A stretch of 64,000 nucleotides of DNA from Parelaphostrongylus tenuis (lineage: Eukaryota > Nematoda > Chromadorea > Rhabditida > Metastrongylidae), in assembly GCA_019055375.1 (NCBI GenBank), contig JAHQIW010005527.1, forward strand, positions 62,001 through 126,000. Reading direction: 5' to 3'. The position numbers and the translations under genes are program-made. Shown piece after piece: positions 1 to 10,274 of this stretch. A model generated the notes under the pieces. The model did no database searches. It had not been told where the DNA came from and saw nothing but the letters and a program-made list of their open reading frames with translations. Numbering within the stretch: position 1 is the stretch's first letter; each line of letters opens with the position of its first letter.

Positions 1-600
1 CAACATTTTTGTGAATTTTTTGTGAAGCTGCAACTTGTCTCATGGAAGGCCTTCATAATGATGATAAAAAATTGTAGGTATTTTGGACGTTTCAATCTGT
101 AGGTCTGCAGTTTTGCGGGTTGGGTCGTGCTTATAGGAGAATGAGAAACGATTTTCAGTTGCGTTAATATTCGAAACAGCGATTTTGATATTGTAGCGCG
201 AGAAAAAAGAATGCCTCATATCGAAAAAAGAGTGACAGCAAAGTGTGACCTCGGTGATTAGGGTAGCGCCCCAGGTATGAGTGGAAAACTGGTTCAACTC
301 TGTCTGAGATCGAATATGCTACATATCACTCAGCATTCCTGGATATATAATTACTGCTCCATAACAAGACCTTTAGAGAGGTAAAATGAAGTTTCCTTGA
401 ATATTATAAGGCATAGAATTTTTTTCTTCCAATCACATATCTTATTCAACTTATTTACTGTAAACTGGGCATTCATAACTGATCTGTTCTTCAGTAACAT
501 CTTTCATATTAGATTAAGCCAAACAGAGATATCATACCGTACGTTTGCGAGTGTTCTCCAATTACACGCTCTAATTTCCATATATCTCATAATTGCTATT
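1..600. other. No recognised feature
   Basis: AT-rich sequence with only short, unconvincing open frames. I see no splice-bounded exon, repeat family member or ribozyme core before the hammerhead unit that starts near 605. Confidence 0.4.
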
Positions 601-641
601 TGAGCTAGATGTCATGTGGTCACTGACTGGGTTCTTGCACA

Positions 642-682
642 GCCCGACACACGAGTTTTCGGCCTTGCAGACTCTGTCGGGC
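642..682 (-). ncRNA. Degraded family-1 hammerhead
   Basis: On the minus strand the stem I strand CCCGAC, the GCTGCAAGGCC stem-loop II remnant and a GAAAAC in place of GAAAC remain. The CUGACGA core has been deleted by comparison with the copy at 41684-41726. It should not cleave. Confidence 0.55.
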
Positions 683-1027
683 CTTCGTCTTTAGCCAGTT
701 CTCTCGGTGACTCCCATACCCTTATTAAAGAGTATGCGACGACGAACGATTTGCACGTGCTCAAGAGCCCATCCACAGACCACGTGACATCTTGCTCAAG
801 TGGTAATTATATATATATATATTGAAATTTGTGCGTGATCTTTGAAAAAACACTCGAAAAGTGCTGTATAACATTGCAAAAATACCAGCCACTATCTACT
901 AAGTTTGCATCACTGCCGACCAAGTAATTTGTTTCACTTGACAAGATGTGTAAATTGTTCGACGTCACCTACCCTTTAAATGGTGATGGAGAACACCCGA
1001 GAAGATTGGCAAAAGACGAAAGGCTTG

Positions 1028-1070
1028 CCTGACTGACGAGGCTGCTCAAGGCCGAAACATACGTATCGGG
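1028..1070 (+). ncRNA. Hammerhead ribozyme, family 1
   Basis: The core CUGACGA is at 1033-1039 and GAAAC at 1054-1058. Stem II is GGC/GCC. Stem III is the minimal A-C/G-U pair closed by a 4-nt loop. The predicted cleavage site follows GUA at 1065, and stem I pairs CCUGA (1028-1032) with UCGGG (1066-1070) through one G-U wobble. Very short stem III hammerheads are known from Penelope-like elements, where they can act as dimers. I assigned this by eye without an energy calculation. Confidence 0.75.
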
Positions 1071-1130
1071 TTGTACAAGAGCCCATTAACAGACCACATG
1101 ACATATAGCTCAAATAACGATTACGGGAAA

Positions 1131-2340
1131 TAATGTAATTTCCGACCAATGATAAAATTTTGTTAGTTGCACCATTTTAATGCTTGTATGATATTCTGGA
1201 GTGGCTGTTAGATTTATTCCCTCAATTGTATGGGTCTTGCCAAACCTCTCCGTCAGGTTGAAAGTGGTTTAATCATGAGTATATTAAGAACAGAGTTTCC
1301 TCCTGCCTCATCATTACTAATCAATCATGTTTTTCTTTGTGGATTTAGCCCGCGACATATGAATAATGATTAGAAATTTATTCGGCTGCCTTTGCGACAC
1401 ATTTTGTCTTCTTCAGAGAGAATGGTTCTTTGGAGCCGACTCAAGCAAATATGTATAGTCATTCGTCCTCGTGTGGCCCTCATCTTTGTCTCGTTTAGGT
1501 CGAATCTTCTTTGGCTTTGGTGGATCACCTTTAGAATAAAGAACCTTGCTCGACGATATTCTCATATGCAGAACAATGATTGGTTCTAATGATAGCCCGC
1601 TGATAACATATGGTTTCTCAAATTTTTTCATCAACCTCTCGTTGTTTGGTTAGCCGCTTGGGAACCATGCGGGTCATATTTATCCATGGCTCATTTCGCG
1701 TACCAGAGTTTTAATCGGTGCACTCATAAAAAGTGGAAATTTGGGGATGATACTTGGGAAATTAGGTTTCCAAGAAAACATCATTAAAGACTTTTTTCAA
1801 CAAGAGAAACCAAACTTTTTCAAAAACGAACACATTTCCAACCGTTATTTACAATGGTTTTCTTTTTTTGACTCGTAATTTTATAGTCGTTTCCGTTTGA
1901 TAGCTTGAAAAGTAGCGATTTTCGTGGTATGCTTGGCTTGTAGTTCGATTTTCATACCACGTTTTCCTGACCACCAGAATAGAAGGTTTTGCAATCATAG
2001 TTCATTTCTTGGACTTCACAGTGGAGGTGTTGATATTATATAGTGAGATTTTTAACTGAATTAGATAGAACAGTACTCAAAGGATACTTGATGCCATAGT
2101 TTTAGCGAAAAGACCATCCAGCTTTTTAAAAAGGTCTACTAATCCCTGTGAACTGAATGGTTTGCAGTTGCATAGTGAATTTGTTCGCACTTTCTCTCCT
2201 TTTCCATTCACCAAAGCTATTTGATCAGACTATTAGTAATCATTCAACAGTTCGTAAACTGGCAAATTTAGTACTAGACCTTATTTGTGAGGAGACCTTC
2301 CATAGTGAGCTTTGGTAACAAGGAAAAGACGACTTTATTC
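1131..2340. other. No recognised gene
   Basis: AT-rich intergenic sequence. Overlapping short open frames at 1392-1634 on both strands lack splice context and resemble nothing I know. No ribozyme core or SINE box is seen. Confidence 0.4.
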
Positions 2341-2344
2341 TCAG

Positions 2345-2695
2345 AAGCTCATGAGGCGCAGTGGTTAAAGGTGTTTGCATAGTGCGCGAAGCCATTTTTT
2401 TGATCCCGATCTCATTTCTCGATAAGCTTTCCAACCCTCTGGAGTCAGCAAATTTGTGCCAGATTTGTCTGTAAGCATAAGCAGCGCTGGCGTGATAGAT
2501 TGGGAAGTCTTTGCGAGTCACTGTAAATGCCTGAAATGCATTCATTGAACTAGAAGGTAGTCAGGAGGCCACCGCGAGTCATTTCAAAGGCCAGATATGC
2601 ATATAATCACCTCACACGAAAATTGAAGATGAATGCATGACGCATCCCCCAAGGACTGACCAATGCCGAGAGCCTTTTCTATCTCTCATAGACGT
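2345..2695 (+). repeat. tRNA-derived SINE, full length but diverged
   Basis: The head carries a pol III A-box-like GGCGCAGTGG near 2354-2363, but the B box has decayed. The body matches the other copies: GCGAGTCA, then AGATATGCAT, then a tail reading GCCGAGAGC. The segment from GCGAGTCACTGTAAA to the TGCATTCA block is partly duplicated (about 2513-2545 and 2574-2605). The copy at 2868-3178 lies in the opposite orientation 170 bp away. Confidence 0.6.
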
Positions 2696-2867
2696 AATTC
2701 GGAGAGAACAAAGCTTATTTGTGTTGGAAATCCCCACATTCCAATGAGGCGACCAGATTTTCGGGGATAGCAACGCCCGTTACAATTTGTATTGCATATT
2801 ACCATCGACGTTGAAAATAAAACCGTAATTTTGAAAAAATTATTGTCATCAATGTACAAATTCTATA

Positions 2868-3178
2868 AAAAGGATAGAAGGATGAAGCTCTCGGCGATGA
2901 TCAATTCATGAAGGACACGCCACGCATTTGTCTTCAATTTATTACTTCGCTTGAGGTGACTGTATGCATATTTGGCCTTTACAATCACTCGCGGTGCTCT
3001 CCAGATGTATGAAATCAGTATTGCTTATCTATCCAGACAGGTCTGGGATCTGCCTGGTACGAATTCACCGTCCTCAGAGGGATGGAAGCTTGATGGACTC
3101 AGAGCGCATGATCAAACCATCGACCTTGTGCGAGACGGAGAGCACCTCTAAGCTCTACGCCACATGCGTTCTCCTCAA
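2868..3178 (-). repeat. tRNA-derived SINE, minus copy
   Basis: Read on the minus strand it begins with the tRNA-like head (GCATGTGGCGTAGAG) near 3172 and a B-box-like GGTTTGATCATG near 3113. It runs through the shared body to the GCCGAGAGCTTCATCC tail near 2890. It is colinear with the better copy at 28925-29240. Confidence 0.65.
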
Positions 3179-3561
3179 GGGATAGGACAAAATAATTTCT
3201 GTATTCTATAAAGGTCCCAGCTCCTGAAATACACTGATAATGATAATGATACACTGATAATGAATTGGGGAGAATTTAGTGGCATCGCATGCAGTGTGCA
3301 ACACTATTTTGCCAAGCTAGACATTTCCCTGTAACTTCTACCACAATAATTTTAATGGCATATTTGATGAGATTATAAAAAAATTGGGATTCAATTCGAG
3401 AACACAAATTGCTAATATAATTTGTCATTTGACGATATTATATTGATTGACGATGATTGGCGCCTATTCGTAGAAATAAATAGACTTGATTGCTTTTGAT
3501 ATAGGAAATAAATGGCAAACGTGAGTCGAAATGTGGATGGATGTAAATAGACAAGCACGAA

Positions 3562-4005
3562 ATCGTTCCATCACCTGTATCACCTGCCGTCCCGTTGATC
3601 GTATAGTGACTCGAGCGAGTATCAGCAATACTTCCGATATTCCCTATCACGTACAAGAGTAGCCCAATAAGTTCTCCTCGCTCCAGAGATCCTCTCAGCA
3701 TCATATACGTCTTCCATGCCTTTCGTGAAGAAATCGAACCATCGGGTCTGCGGTCTTCCTGCATAGCGTTTGATGTCCCGACAGATCCAGTTGGTGACGG
3801 CTTTCGTCCATCGGTTGCCGTTGAAGCGCATCACGTGTCCGGCCCACCTTATTTTCGATATCCTGACTTGTAGAAAGGCGTCTCTGATTTTTGATCGTTG
3901 ACGAAAGTCGGAACTTTGGATTTCTTCTCTCATTTGCGAAATACGGGATATTCGTAGCATCGACCTTTCGACTTCGTGTTCGACAACGCCAAGTGATCCT
4001 TTTAT
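3562..4005 (-). pseudogene. RTE retrotransposon, 3' end fragment
   Basis: This is the C-terminal part of an RTE-type reverse transcriptase polyprotein, read on the minus strand. The motifs SKIRWAGHVMRFN and GRPQTRWFDFFTK, typical of the region after the RT palm, are intact in one frame of about 110 codons. The element ends with the family's 3' terminus, CAGGTGATACAGGTGA, at about 3563-3582. It is 5' truncated near 4005, as expected for target-primed reverse transcription. The RT catalytic region is absent, so it is dead. Confidence 0.88.
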
Positions 4006-4282
4006 CCTATCAATTATTATTAGAACTTATAAATATTGTATATAATAAGATATATCAAACCTGATATATTTGTATCATTATTTCTTTGTACAAGCTGTTA
4101 CAATTAATAGAATGCCAACATCGCTGAGATTGCTCAGTAAAAGAGAGCTTTTTAATCAAACATAAATATTATATCTGGCACAAGAGCACAAGAGTGTGGA
4201 GAAAATCACGAAGTAATCGAATTATTGCAAGGATTCTTAGATTTCAGGAAAAGAGTGCTTGAAGCCTAAGCCAGGTTGGTAC

Positions 4283-4330
4283 ACCAGGGCCATACACCGG
4301 TGTTTCGGATGTCTCGCCCTCCTCAATTCC
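4283..4330 (-). ncRNA. Degraded family-2 hammerhead
   Basis: The minus strand keeps GAAACACCGGTGTA followed by TGGCCCTGG, identical in layout to 21978-22028 and 33560-33607. The CUGACGA core and the 5' strand of stem II are scrambled. It is followed downstream by a CCAACCTGGCTTAGGC block. It lies about 110 nt downstream, on the same strand, of the PLE reverse transcriptase fragment at 4440-4660. Confidence 0.6.
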
Positions 4331-4439
4331 TAGATCATTCTTAGCAATGCTGGAAAAAACATTAATCAAATAACACGAAACGCGTAACGGCTGCGATTTG
4401 GCACTGCATGTGGCGATTACAATTAATGGTTGCGAAAGA

Positions 4440-4660
4440 CGAAAATGCAATAGCAAGGGTTGGAGCTAATCGTTGTCCCATTGCCAACCTTCTGCTTTGT
4501 GCAAAATAATTCTCAGACCATGTGAAGAATGGGAAGTTTAGGCACTCTCTTTGGAGTTCATAATCTGCCGAATGGAGAAGCCATACATTTTGTGATTTTT
4601 TTTTGTGCCCCGTTAGAAGCTCGCAAATGGCTTGCATTCAGAAATCATTCGACATTGCAT
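4440..4660 (-). pseudogene. Penelope-like element RT fragment (minus)
   Basis: The frame at 4362-4637 contains the PLE reverse transcriptase block: LTGHKKK, then FTWSENYFAQSR, then AMGQRLAPTLAIAF just before the catalytic palm. Similarity stops near 4450, so the YIDD motif is missing. It faces away from the second PLE fragment at 4690-5330, giving a head-to-head arrangement centred near 4680. A decayed hammerhead follows at 4283-4330. Confidence 0.82.
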
Positions 4661-4689
4661 GAAGGGTGGACACGTCGAAAGATTACATT

Positions 4690-5330
4690 TTATAAGCGTT
4701 TATACAAACGTGTCAAATGAGTTCGCACTGCAAGCCTTTAACGGGGCATGAAAAGAGCCACGAACATGTAATGTTTCTTCACTCGGCAGATCACGGCTCT
4801 TTTAGTAGAGTGTCTAAACTACTCATTCTTTAGATGGTCTGGGAAATATTTTGCGTAGATCATAGGGCTGACAATGGGACAACGACTAGCTCCGACCCTT
4901 GCTATCGCTTCTATGTCTTAAGTGGAGGCCCCAATAATCAATCTCCAGTCTTACTCTACTGCAGGTATATAGATGATCGCTTTATTGTCTGCTCAACGCA
5001 AAGAGGAGATGGACAAATGTTCTGTTGTTAAATTGTTAGTCAGAGGTAAATAAAGTTCGACAATGAAAACACAAGTCAAAGTGGCTGCCATTTTTGAACG
5101 TTTAAAATAACCTCTCCACGAACTCCTACAACACAAAATGGTACAGCAAGCCAAGCAACACAAAAAAATCCTGGTTTCATTACCTATCTGCTCATCCGTC
5201 ACACACAAAATACGCACTTATGAAAAACATGTTTCGAAGAGCTGTTAGTGCGTGCATAGGAAAAGAACATAAGATCGAATTCCTAATCTTGGCACGAAAA
5301 TAGCCATGTGTAATGGTTACGATTTAGTAG
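4690..5330 (+). pseudogene. Penelope-like element RT fragment (plus)
   Basis: It carries the same LTGHEKS block, then MGQRLAPTLAIA in one frame and LLYCRYIDDRFIVCST in another, showing at least one frameshift. Stops are present near 4830 and 4915. The catalytic YIDD (about 4963-4985) is intact. Downstream, a KWYSKPSN-like stretch (about 5140-5165) and KNMFRRAVSACIGKEHK (about 5224-5275) mark the thumb and connector region before the endonuclease, which is missing. Confidence 0.82.
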
Positions 5331-5339
5331 GATTTTCTC

Positions 5340-6055
5340 CAGGTTAGACTTACAGAGAAATTCGGCGTCCCTAAACGGAAAGTTTGGCGAAAATAAGTTT
5401 CCTATAGCAAACTTCCCATAGGAGCTTTGCTATCTTTTCTGGGAAATACATGATAATCTGAGTAACGCAGATGGGTCTATGACCTTAAAGAGCAATTGGC
5501 AACGTAGAGGTGCGAGGACCTTAGAGAGGAAATGGTCCCAGCGGTAATCGTTCGTCGCAGCGCGAAGTGGCGAAGGCGGCACCCAAGCTGCCTCCAACCT
5601 CAACAGTCAGTTCGATCTCCCGCATATCATCCGAACGGTCGCTTTGATTTCATCCGGACCACCTCCACCTCAATTCGCCATTGATCCTATTTTTGCTCTC
5701 TTCACCCAAACTCGTTGTCGTGTGTCTAAACGCTGTCATAAGGTTGTGTTCATAGAACTGTCAAATGAACTCAAGAGATATGTGGGCGGAACATATCACT
5801 TCCGTGGCGGAGTGGACTCATTTAGGCTATGCTCGGCCTATACTGCGGTTAAGGGATTCAGCCCATATATAGTCAGTAGTGGCCCCATGGTTATAATTCA
5901 ATATACTCACCCACTGAATCTCACCGTTGGTGCATGTATTTAAGGGGAGAAACATAGCAAACACAAATGGGCTCAGCCGCTTAGTCACACCCCATCGATT
6001 ACAACATTCATAATATCGTCACACGACGATACATCTCACCAGTCAGTTCACTTCT
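5340..6055 (+). other. Unassigned stretch with a 99-codon frame
   Basis: An open frame at 5644-5943 (proline-rich start, then mixed residues) has no family I recognise and no clear splice context. It sits between PLE debris and a hammerhead foldback, so it may be element-derived. Nothing else is seen. Confidence 0.2.
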
Positions 6056-6127
6056 ATCGACTGCTTTTTATAGCCCCGCTCAAAATGATATAGTCCTGAC
6101 AAGAATATTACATGTTTTGAGCTGATA

Positions 6128-6172
6128 GGTCTACTCGCCTCTTTCGCCCTATTGGGGCTCATCAGTACCACC
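6128..6172 (-). ncRNA. Family-3 hammerhead, core intact, stem III lost
   Basis: On the minus strand stem I GGTGGTA is followed by a textbook CUGAUGA core (complement of 6159-6165), stem II GCCC/GGGC with loop CAAUA, and GAAA. The palindromic stem III and the 3' strand of stem I, present at 6642-6689, have been deleted and GAGGCGAGUAGACC is joined instead. Confidence 0.65.
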
Positions 6173-6641
6173 CTCCCTCGGTTCGGCCAATCCCCTCAGG
6201 CGGAATAATCCCTTTAAGGAATTGACGCTTCGTAAAAAAGCACCCCAAGTCAGGTGATGTGCTTACCTGATATTGCGGTGACCGGCAGTCCTTGTACGTA
6301 GCTGTGAATATGAATCAAACCTCTTCAATCGTCCGCTTTATATAGACCCGCTCAGAATGATATAATCTGATAAGGATATTACATGTTTTGTGAGCTGTCA
6401 GGCGCCTGTATACCACTAGCTCAGAAACACGTTATGTCCTTCTCAGATTATTCATTTTGACAGGTCCATAAAAAAGGTCGATAGAAGAGGTTTTGATTCA
6501 TTATAACAGCTACGTACTCGGCTGCCCGTCACCACAATGTCAGGTAACTACATGATCTAATTTAGGGCGAATTTATTACTCGGCGTCAATTCCTTTACAG
6601 GATCATTTGACGTCAAGGGATGAGCCGAACCGAGGGAAAGG

Positions 6642-6689
6642 GTGGTAGTGAAGAGCCCCAATAGGGCGAAACAGGCGCCTGTATACCAC
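6642..6689 (+). ncRNA. Family-3 hammerhead, complete fold, core mutated
   Basis: Stem I pairs GUGGUA (6642-6647) with UACCAC (6684-6689). The core reads GUGAAGA at 6648-6654 instead of CUGAUGA. Stem II is GCCC/GGGC with loop CAAUA. Stem III is ACAG/CUGU with loop GCGC, and the cleavage site would follow GUA at 6683. C3 is replaced by G, which should abolish or strongly reduce activity. All helices are perfect. Confidence 0.65.
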
Positions 6690-6824
6690 TAGACCTATAA
6701 GCTCAAAACATGTAATATCCTCAACAATCAGTCACACACATTCATTTAGGCATATCTTCGATAAACGATATGCCTCGATCATATACATATTCTTAGTATT
6801 AATATTATTATAGTGATATATGTA

Positions 6825-8029
6825 TATTGGTCCACGATTACAAGACTCATTGAAGCTTCACGAGAGTACAAACAACCACTCTGTCTCACTTTCATCGATC
6901 TAAAGAAAGCCTTTGATTCAGTGGAAACAGAAGCGGCTATAGAGGCTCTGGATAACCAGGGCGTCCCTACTCGGTACATAATGATCCTTCGTGAGCTTTA
7001 TAAAGATTTCACGACCAAAATATCTCCATTCTACAACAATATCACCACTGACGCAAGAAGAGGGGTTCGACAAGGCGATACAATTTCGCCAAAACTATTC
7101 ACTGCCACCCTACAAAACGTCATGCGAACATTAGAATGGGACGAAATGGGAGTGAAAAATTGACGGTCGACAATTGAACCATCTTCGCTTTGCTGACGAA
7201 ATCGTTCTCATAACACCAAACATCAGCCAAGCGGAACGAATGTTGACCGATTTCGATAACGCCTGTGGAAAGATTGGTCTTCAACTGAATCTAACGAAAA
7301 CAATGTTCATGAGGAACGGATGGGTTTCTAACGCCCCATTCACGCTCAACGGAACGACAATCTCCGAATGCTCCAGTTACGTCTATCTAGGTCGTGAAAT
7401 CAACATGATGAACGACCTAGCTCCAGAGTTGAGCAGGAGGAAACGAGCGGCTTGGGGAACGTTTAAGAGCATCGAAGATGTAGTGAAGAGGACAAAGAAC
7501 ATCCGACTCCGTGCCCACCTTTTCGACTCGACAATTATCCCTGCCCTGACGTATGCAGCGGAAACCTGGTCGCTACGTAAGCAGGATGAAAGATCACTTG
7601 CCGTTATCGAACGCGCAGTCGAAAGGTCGATGCTAGGAGTATACCGTATCTCGCAAATGAGACAAAGGATCCGAAGTTCCGACCTACGTCAACGATCAAA
7701 AATCAGAGACGCCGTTCTACACGCCAGGATATCGAAAATAAGGTGGGCCGGACACGTGATGCGCTTCAACGACAACCGATGGACGAGAGCCGTTACCGAC
7801 TGGATTCCTCGGGACGTCAAGCGCTCTAAAGGAAGACCGCTGACCCGTTGGTCCGATTTCTTCACGAAAACGATAGAAGAAAGATTTGATGCTCAGCGAA
7901 TTCCCTAGAGCGAGGAGGACCCACTGGGCTACTCTTGCACGCGATAGGGAAAAATGGAAGAGTTGCTGGTACCCGCTCGAGTCACTCGACGATCAACGGG
8001 ACGACAGTGACAGGTGATACAGGTGATAA
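6825..8029 (+). pseudogene. RTE retrotransposon, 5'-truncated RT
   Basis: The first frame (6813-7163) holds RT fingers/palm motifs: LTFIDLKKAFDSVE, then RGVRQGDTISPKLFTA. An extra A near 7158 shifts the frame, and the second frame (7174-7908) continues with FADEIVLITP, LNLTKTMFMRNGW, YVYLGREINMMNDL and SKIRWAGHVMRFND. The catalytic FADD has become FADE, so the second aspartate is replaced. The family 3' end, AGGTGATACAGGTGATAAG, is at about 8011-8029. The endonuclease is absent. A dead copy. Confidence 0.92.
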
Positions 8030-8374
8030 GACCCTGCTGGGCCTCTGAGATCGGTTCCTCTTCGATTATCACTTTTTCACCAATAGGAACTTCATCACTA
8101 AAATGTGGACGTAGAGAATCATCATAAACACTTCGTAAAAACTTCTAGTTCGGCCCACTAGAGATCTTCTCGTGGTTCACTCGTCATCTTCAATTATAAA
8201 TAATTTAAGTAAATATTGAACAAATGACCATTGTAGATGAAGGGCAAGCCAGCTCGATAGATAATTCAAAATTCTCGGATAAAAGTGATAAGCTGCCCTC
8301 TCAAGACTTGATCGTTTCCAAAGAAAAAGAACAAATTTATTTTTCCCCCTCAGAAGGTCTGCACAATGCGTAAA

Positions 8375-9415
8375 TTAGAAGCAAAAATATGCTATTAGCA
8401 AAACAAGTAAAAAACAATGCACGGCTTTTGAAAGAAGAATATTCACTGGAAAGTCTCTCTTGCTCTGCAAATTTCTGAGAAGTTCCTCAAGACCATCATC
8501 TTCAAGTTCATTCTCCAATGAAGGAATGAGTGCCTAAAATACTACCATTACTTAAAAACTAAAGTCTCTACAAAAAACAAAAAACGAAGATTCAAAGGCC
8601 TCACCTTATCCTCTTCAGCATTTTCGGGACATAGATTGAATATCTGGGCCATTTCGAACTTGTGCAAAGATTTCTGAGAGAATATGGCTCTCACGGCCTT
8701 AGTTTCGAGATTTCGACGAGACAGACGACGTGCATAGTTTGGAGTCTTTATGAAGACCTAAATTATCCTCAGTCAATCACAACTTTATAAATTCAATATT
8801 TTTCATTTCGAGTGTTTTCTTAAGACCACAGTTCAAAATTCAATATGCCTGATAATCATTATTTGAGCCACGCATGTCAGTGGGTCTGTCAATGAGGGCT
8901 GACTAATGACAAATAATGATTATCAGGCATATTGAAATTTGACCTGTGGTCTTAAGAAAACACTCGAAATGAAAGATATGTTATATTAAATATACTAGCC
9001 ACGGAGCATTCAAGTGTACAAAACTCTGTGCTTGGTGAGTTCTTCACTGAACATAGAGTGTAAAACGTACGTCGTCGCTAACTCTTATTGTGGGGACTGG
9101 AGCACCCACAGAGATTAGCAAAAGACGAGAAAAGGGTAACTGCCCCGACTGATGAGATCGCAAGATCGAAACACGTGTATCGGGCTCTATAAGTCAGCCC
9201 TCATTGACAGACCACTGACATGCGTGGCTCAAATAATGATTACAGGCATATTCATAAATTCAGTGATCATGTATATTCCAGTACTTCTCAGACATAAGTG
9301 TGGAGCCGCACAAGTCCTGAGGAAAAGAATTAAATAGAAAAGAAAAAGATCAACCAACTTTGCTTATGTCTTCTATTTCGTCCTTAGCCTCATTCTGCTG
9401 TCGCCGGTGTTCCAG
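8375..9415 (-). CDS. RPB4-like RNA polymerase II subunit, partial and divergent
   Basis: RPB4 pairs with RPB7 in the stalk of RNA polymerase II in the nucleus. Three minus-strand exons are visible. The first (9359-about 9415) encodes LEHRRQQNE...EDISK. The second (8605-8757) encodes [14 protein letters not shown]...[20 protein letters not shown]. The third (8375-8533) encodes [19 protein letters not shown]...QSKRDF and an atypical tail to a TAA at 8375-8377. Order, spacing and phase-0 junctions match the RPB4 core: the HRKQQNE helix, LHKFEL, LCPE and ALIPSLE. It is diverged (VFIKTPNY for VFMKTLNY), the C-terminus lacks the usual SFQY ending, no acceptor is clear before 9415, and I do not see the N-terminal exon. 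It may be a diverged paralogue or a decaying gene. A hammerhead element fills the 9358-8758 intron. Confidence 0.75.
8804..9250. mobile_element. Family-1 hammerhead element within an intron
   Basis: A plus-strand unit runs from about 8911 to 9249 and carries the hammerhead at 9143-9185. Its ends repeat the block CAAATAATGATTA (8911 and 9229), so the unit has short terminal direct repeats. A partial minus copy (8804-8910) makes an inverted repeat with 8911-8985 and 9190-9228. It lies antisense in the RPB4-like intron, so the ribozyme is on the strand opposite to the gene transcript. Confidence 0.65.
9143..9185 (+). ncRNA. Hammerhead ribozyme, family 1, intact
   Basis: The core CUGAUGA is at 9149-9155. 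Stem II is a perfect GAUC/GAUC with a GCAA tetraloop (9156-9167), followed by GAAAC at 9168-9172. The minimal stem III has loop ACGU, and the predicted cleavage site follows GUA at 9179. Stem I is CCCGA (9144-9148) with UCGGG (9180-9184). Every conserved core residue is present. This is the best single ribozyme in the window. Confidence 0.85.
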
Positions 9416-9419
9416 GTAA

Positions 9420-10270
9420 CAAGAAAATTACTGATGTTAACAATGCGTCGCAGTTTTGTGATTCAAACTCTAAAGAAAAAGCGTAACTTCAATTATTTCA
9501 TAAATTCTTCTTGGTTTAGCTTTGTTCCTCTCCTAAAAGAGGTAAGCTTAACCCAGGGCTTCTTCAGGTTTTCACCACATTACAGCAGTCGTTGACCTTC
9601 GTGGATCAGAGGGAGACTACCACCTCACGACTAGCAGCTTCCAAGAAGGTGGTCATTTTTGTGCGGCTTACTCTAAGCTGAGCTTTTTGAGTGGGAATCG
9701 GGCTCACTATCAACTAGGATGACACTAGTGGGGGGTTGAATCACCCGCTGTACTTCACAGTCCGGCACCCGGAAATACCACCCAACCACCAGAATAGCAA
9801 ATCACTGCAGAGCGGACCATTGCGAGAGAGAAACAATGGAAACTATGGTAAGGTTTGCATCATCAGTAAAAACTGAGCTTCAATTATTCAAGTTGGCAAG
9901 TAACTTATAAATACACTTCAAAAGTAATGAACGGCTCCTATAACCCCTCAACAGGGGTATGGTACTCCCTGGTGCCTCTACTCCTGGAGTTTTACCTCTT
10001 ATTTCAATCCTACTCACCTCTCACATAAAAAACTACGTGATTTTGTCAACGCGTTAATCACAACATAAGACTCGACGAGGCGCAAGTGCAGCGCTGATTC
10101 GTCTCCGTCGAGCACCTTAGATCGCTCGGGTTAATCCTTGAAGAGGCACAAGTTCGTTCCCTGACGGATTTCCAAATGGAACCTCCGAAAGTAACTTGCG
10201 AGCTTCTACAGGTGTGCGACCTTCCTATTGAACATTACAATTTCACACTTAAGTATTACCTATCTTCGAG
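9420..10270. other. No recognised gene
   Basis: Moderately GC-rich sequence at 9590-9830, then AT-rich. The missing 5' exon of the RPB4-like gene should lie here if the gene is whole, but I could not find it. A small ATG-containing segment ends in a donor-like GTAAGG near 9848 on the plus strand, without further support. Confidence 0.3.
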
Positions 10271-10274
10271 GCCT

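Larger units (their letters stand above)
605..1130. mobile_element. Family-1 hammerhead element, inverted/tandem
   Basis: A decayed minus-strand unit (about 605-764) abuts a plus-strand unit. The plus 3' flank, recognisable by AGAGCCCATC...ACAGACCAC, occurs at about 766-790 and again at about 1078-1100. The two copies are therefore direct repeats about 310 bp apart that enclose a unit carrying the hammerhead at 1028-1070. The unit shares CACTCGAA and flanking blocks with the copies at 8804-9250 and 41625-42185. No protein is encoded. It could be a PLE terminal repeat or a non-autonomous retrozyme-like element. Confidence 0.6.
6056..6750. mobile_element. Family-3 hammerhead foldback element
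   Basis: Two units of about 330 bp lie as inverted copies meeting near 6408. Shared blocks in opposite orientation include AATATTACATGTTTTG (left) and its complement near 6710, the CTATTGGGGCTC hammerhead loop, and the AACAGCTACGTAC block near 6505 against GTACGTAGCTGTGA near 6295. No protein is encoded. A 3' fragment of the same unit lies at 50880-51000. Confidence 0.6.

Noticed and set aside
40..297. 85-codon minus-strand open frame
   Set aside because: No splice context, family motif or paralogue; composition is that of random AT-rich sequence.
9600..9830. Possible snRNA or SRP RNA because of GC-rich, structured-looking sequence
   Set aside because: No conserved core of U1, U2, U4, U5, U6 or SRP RNA could be matched.
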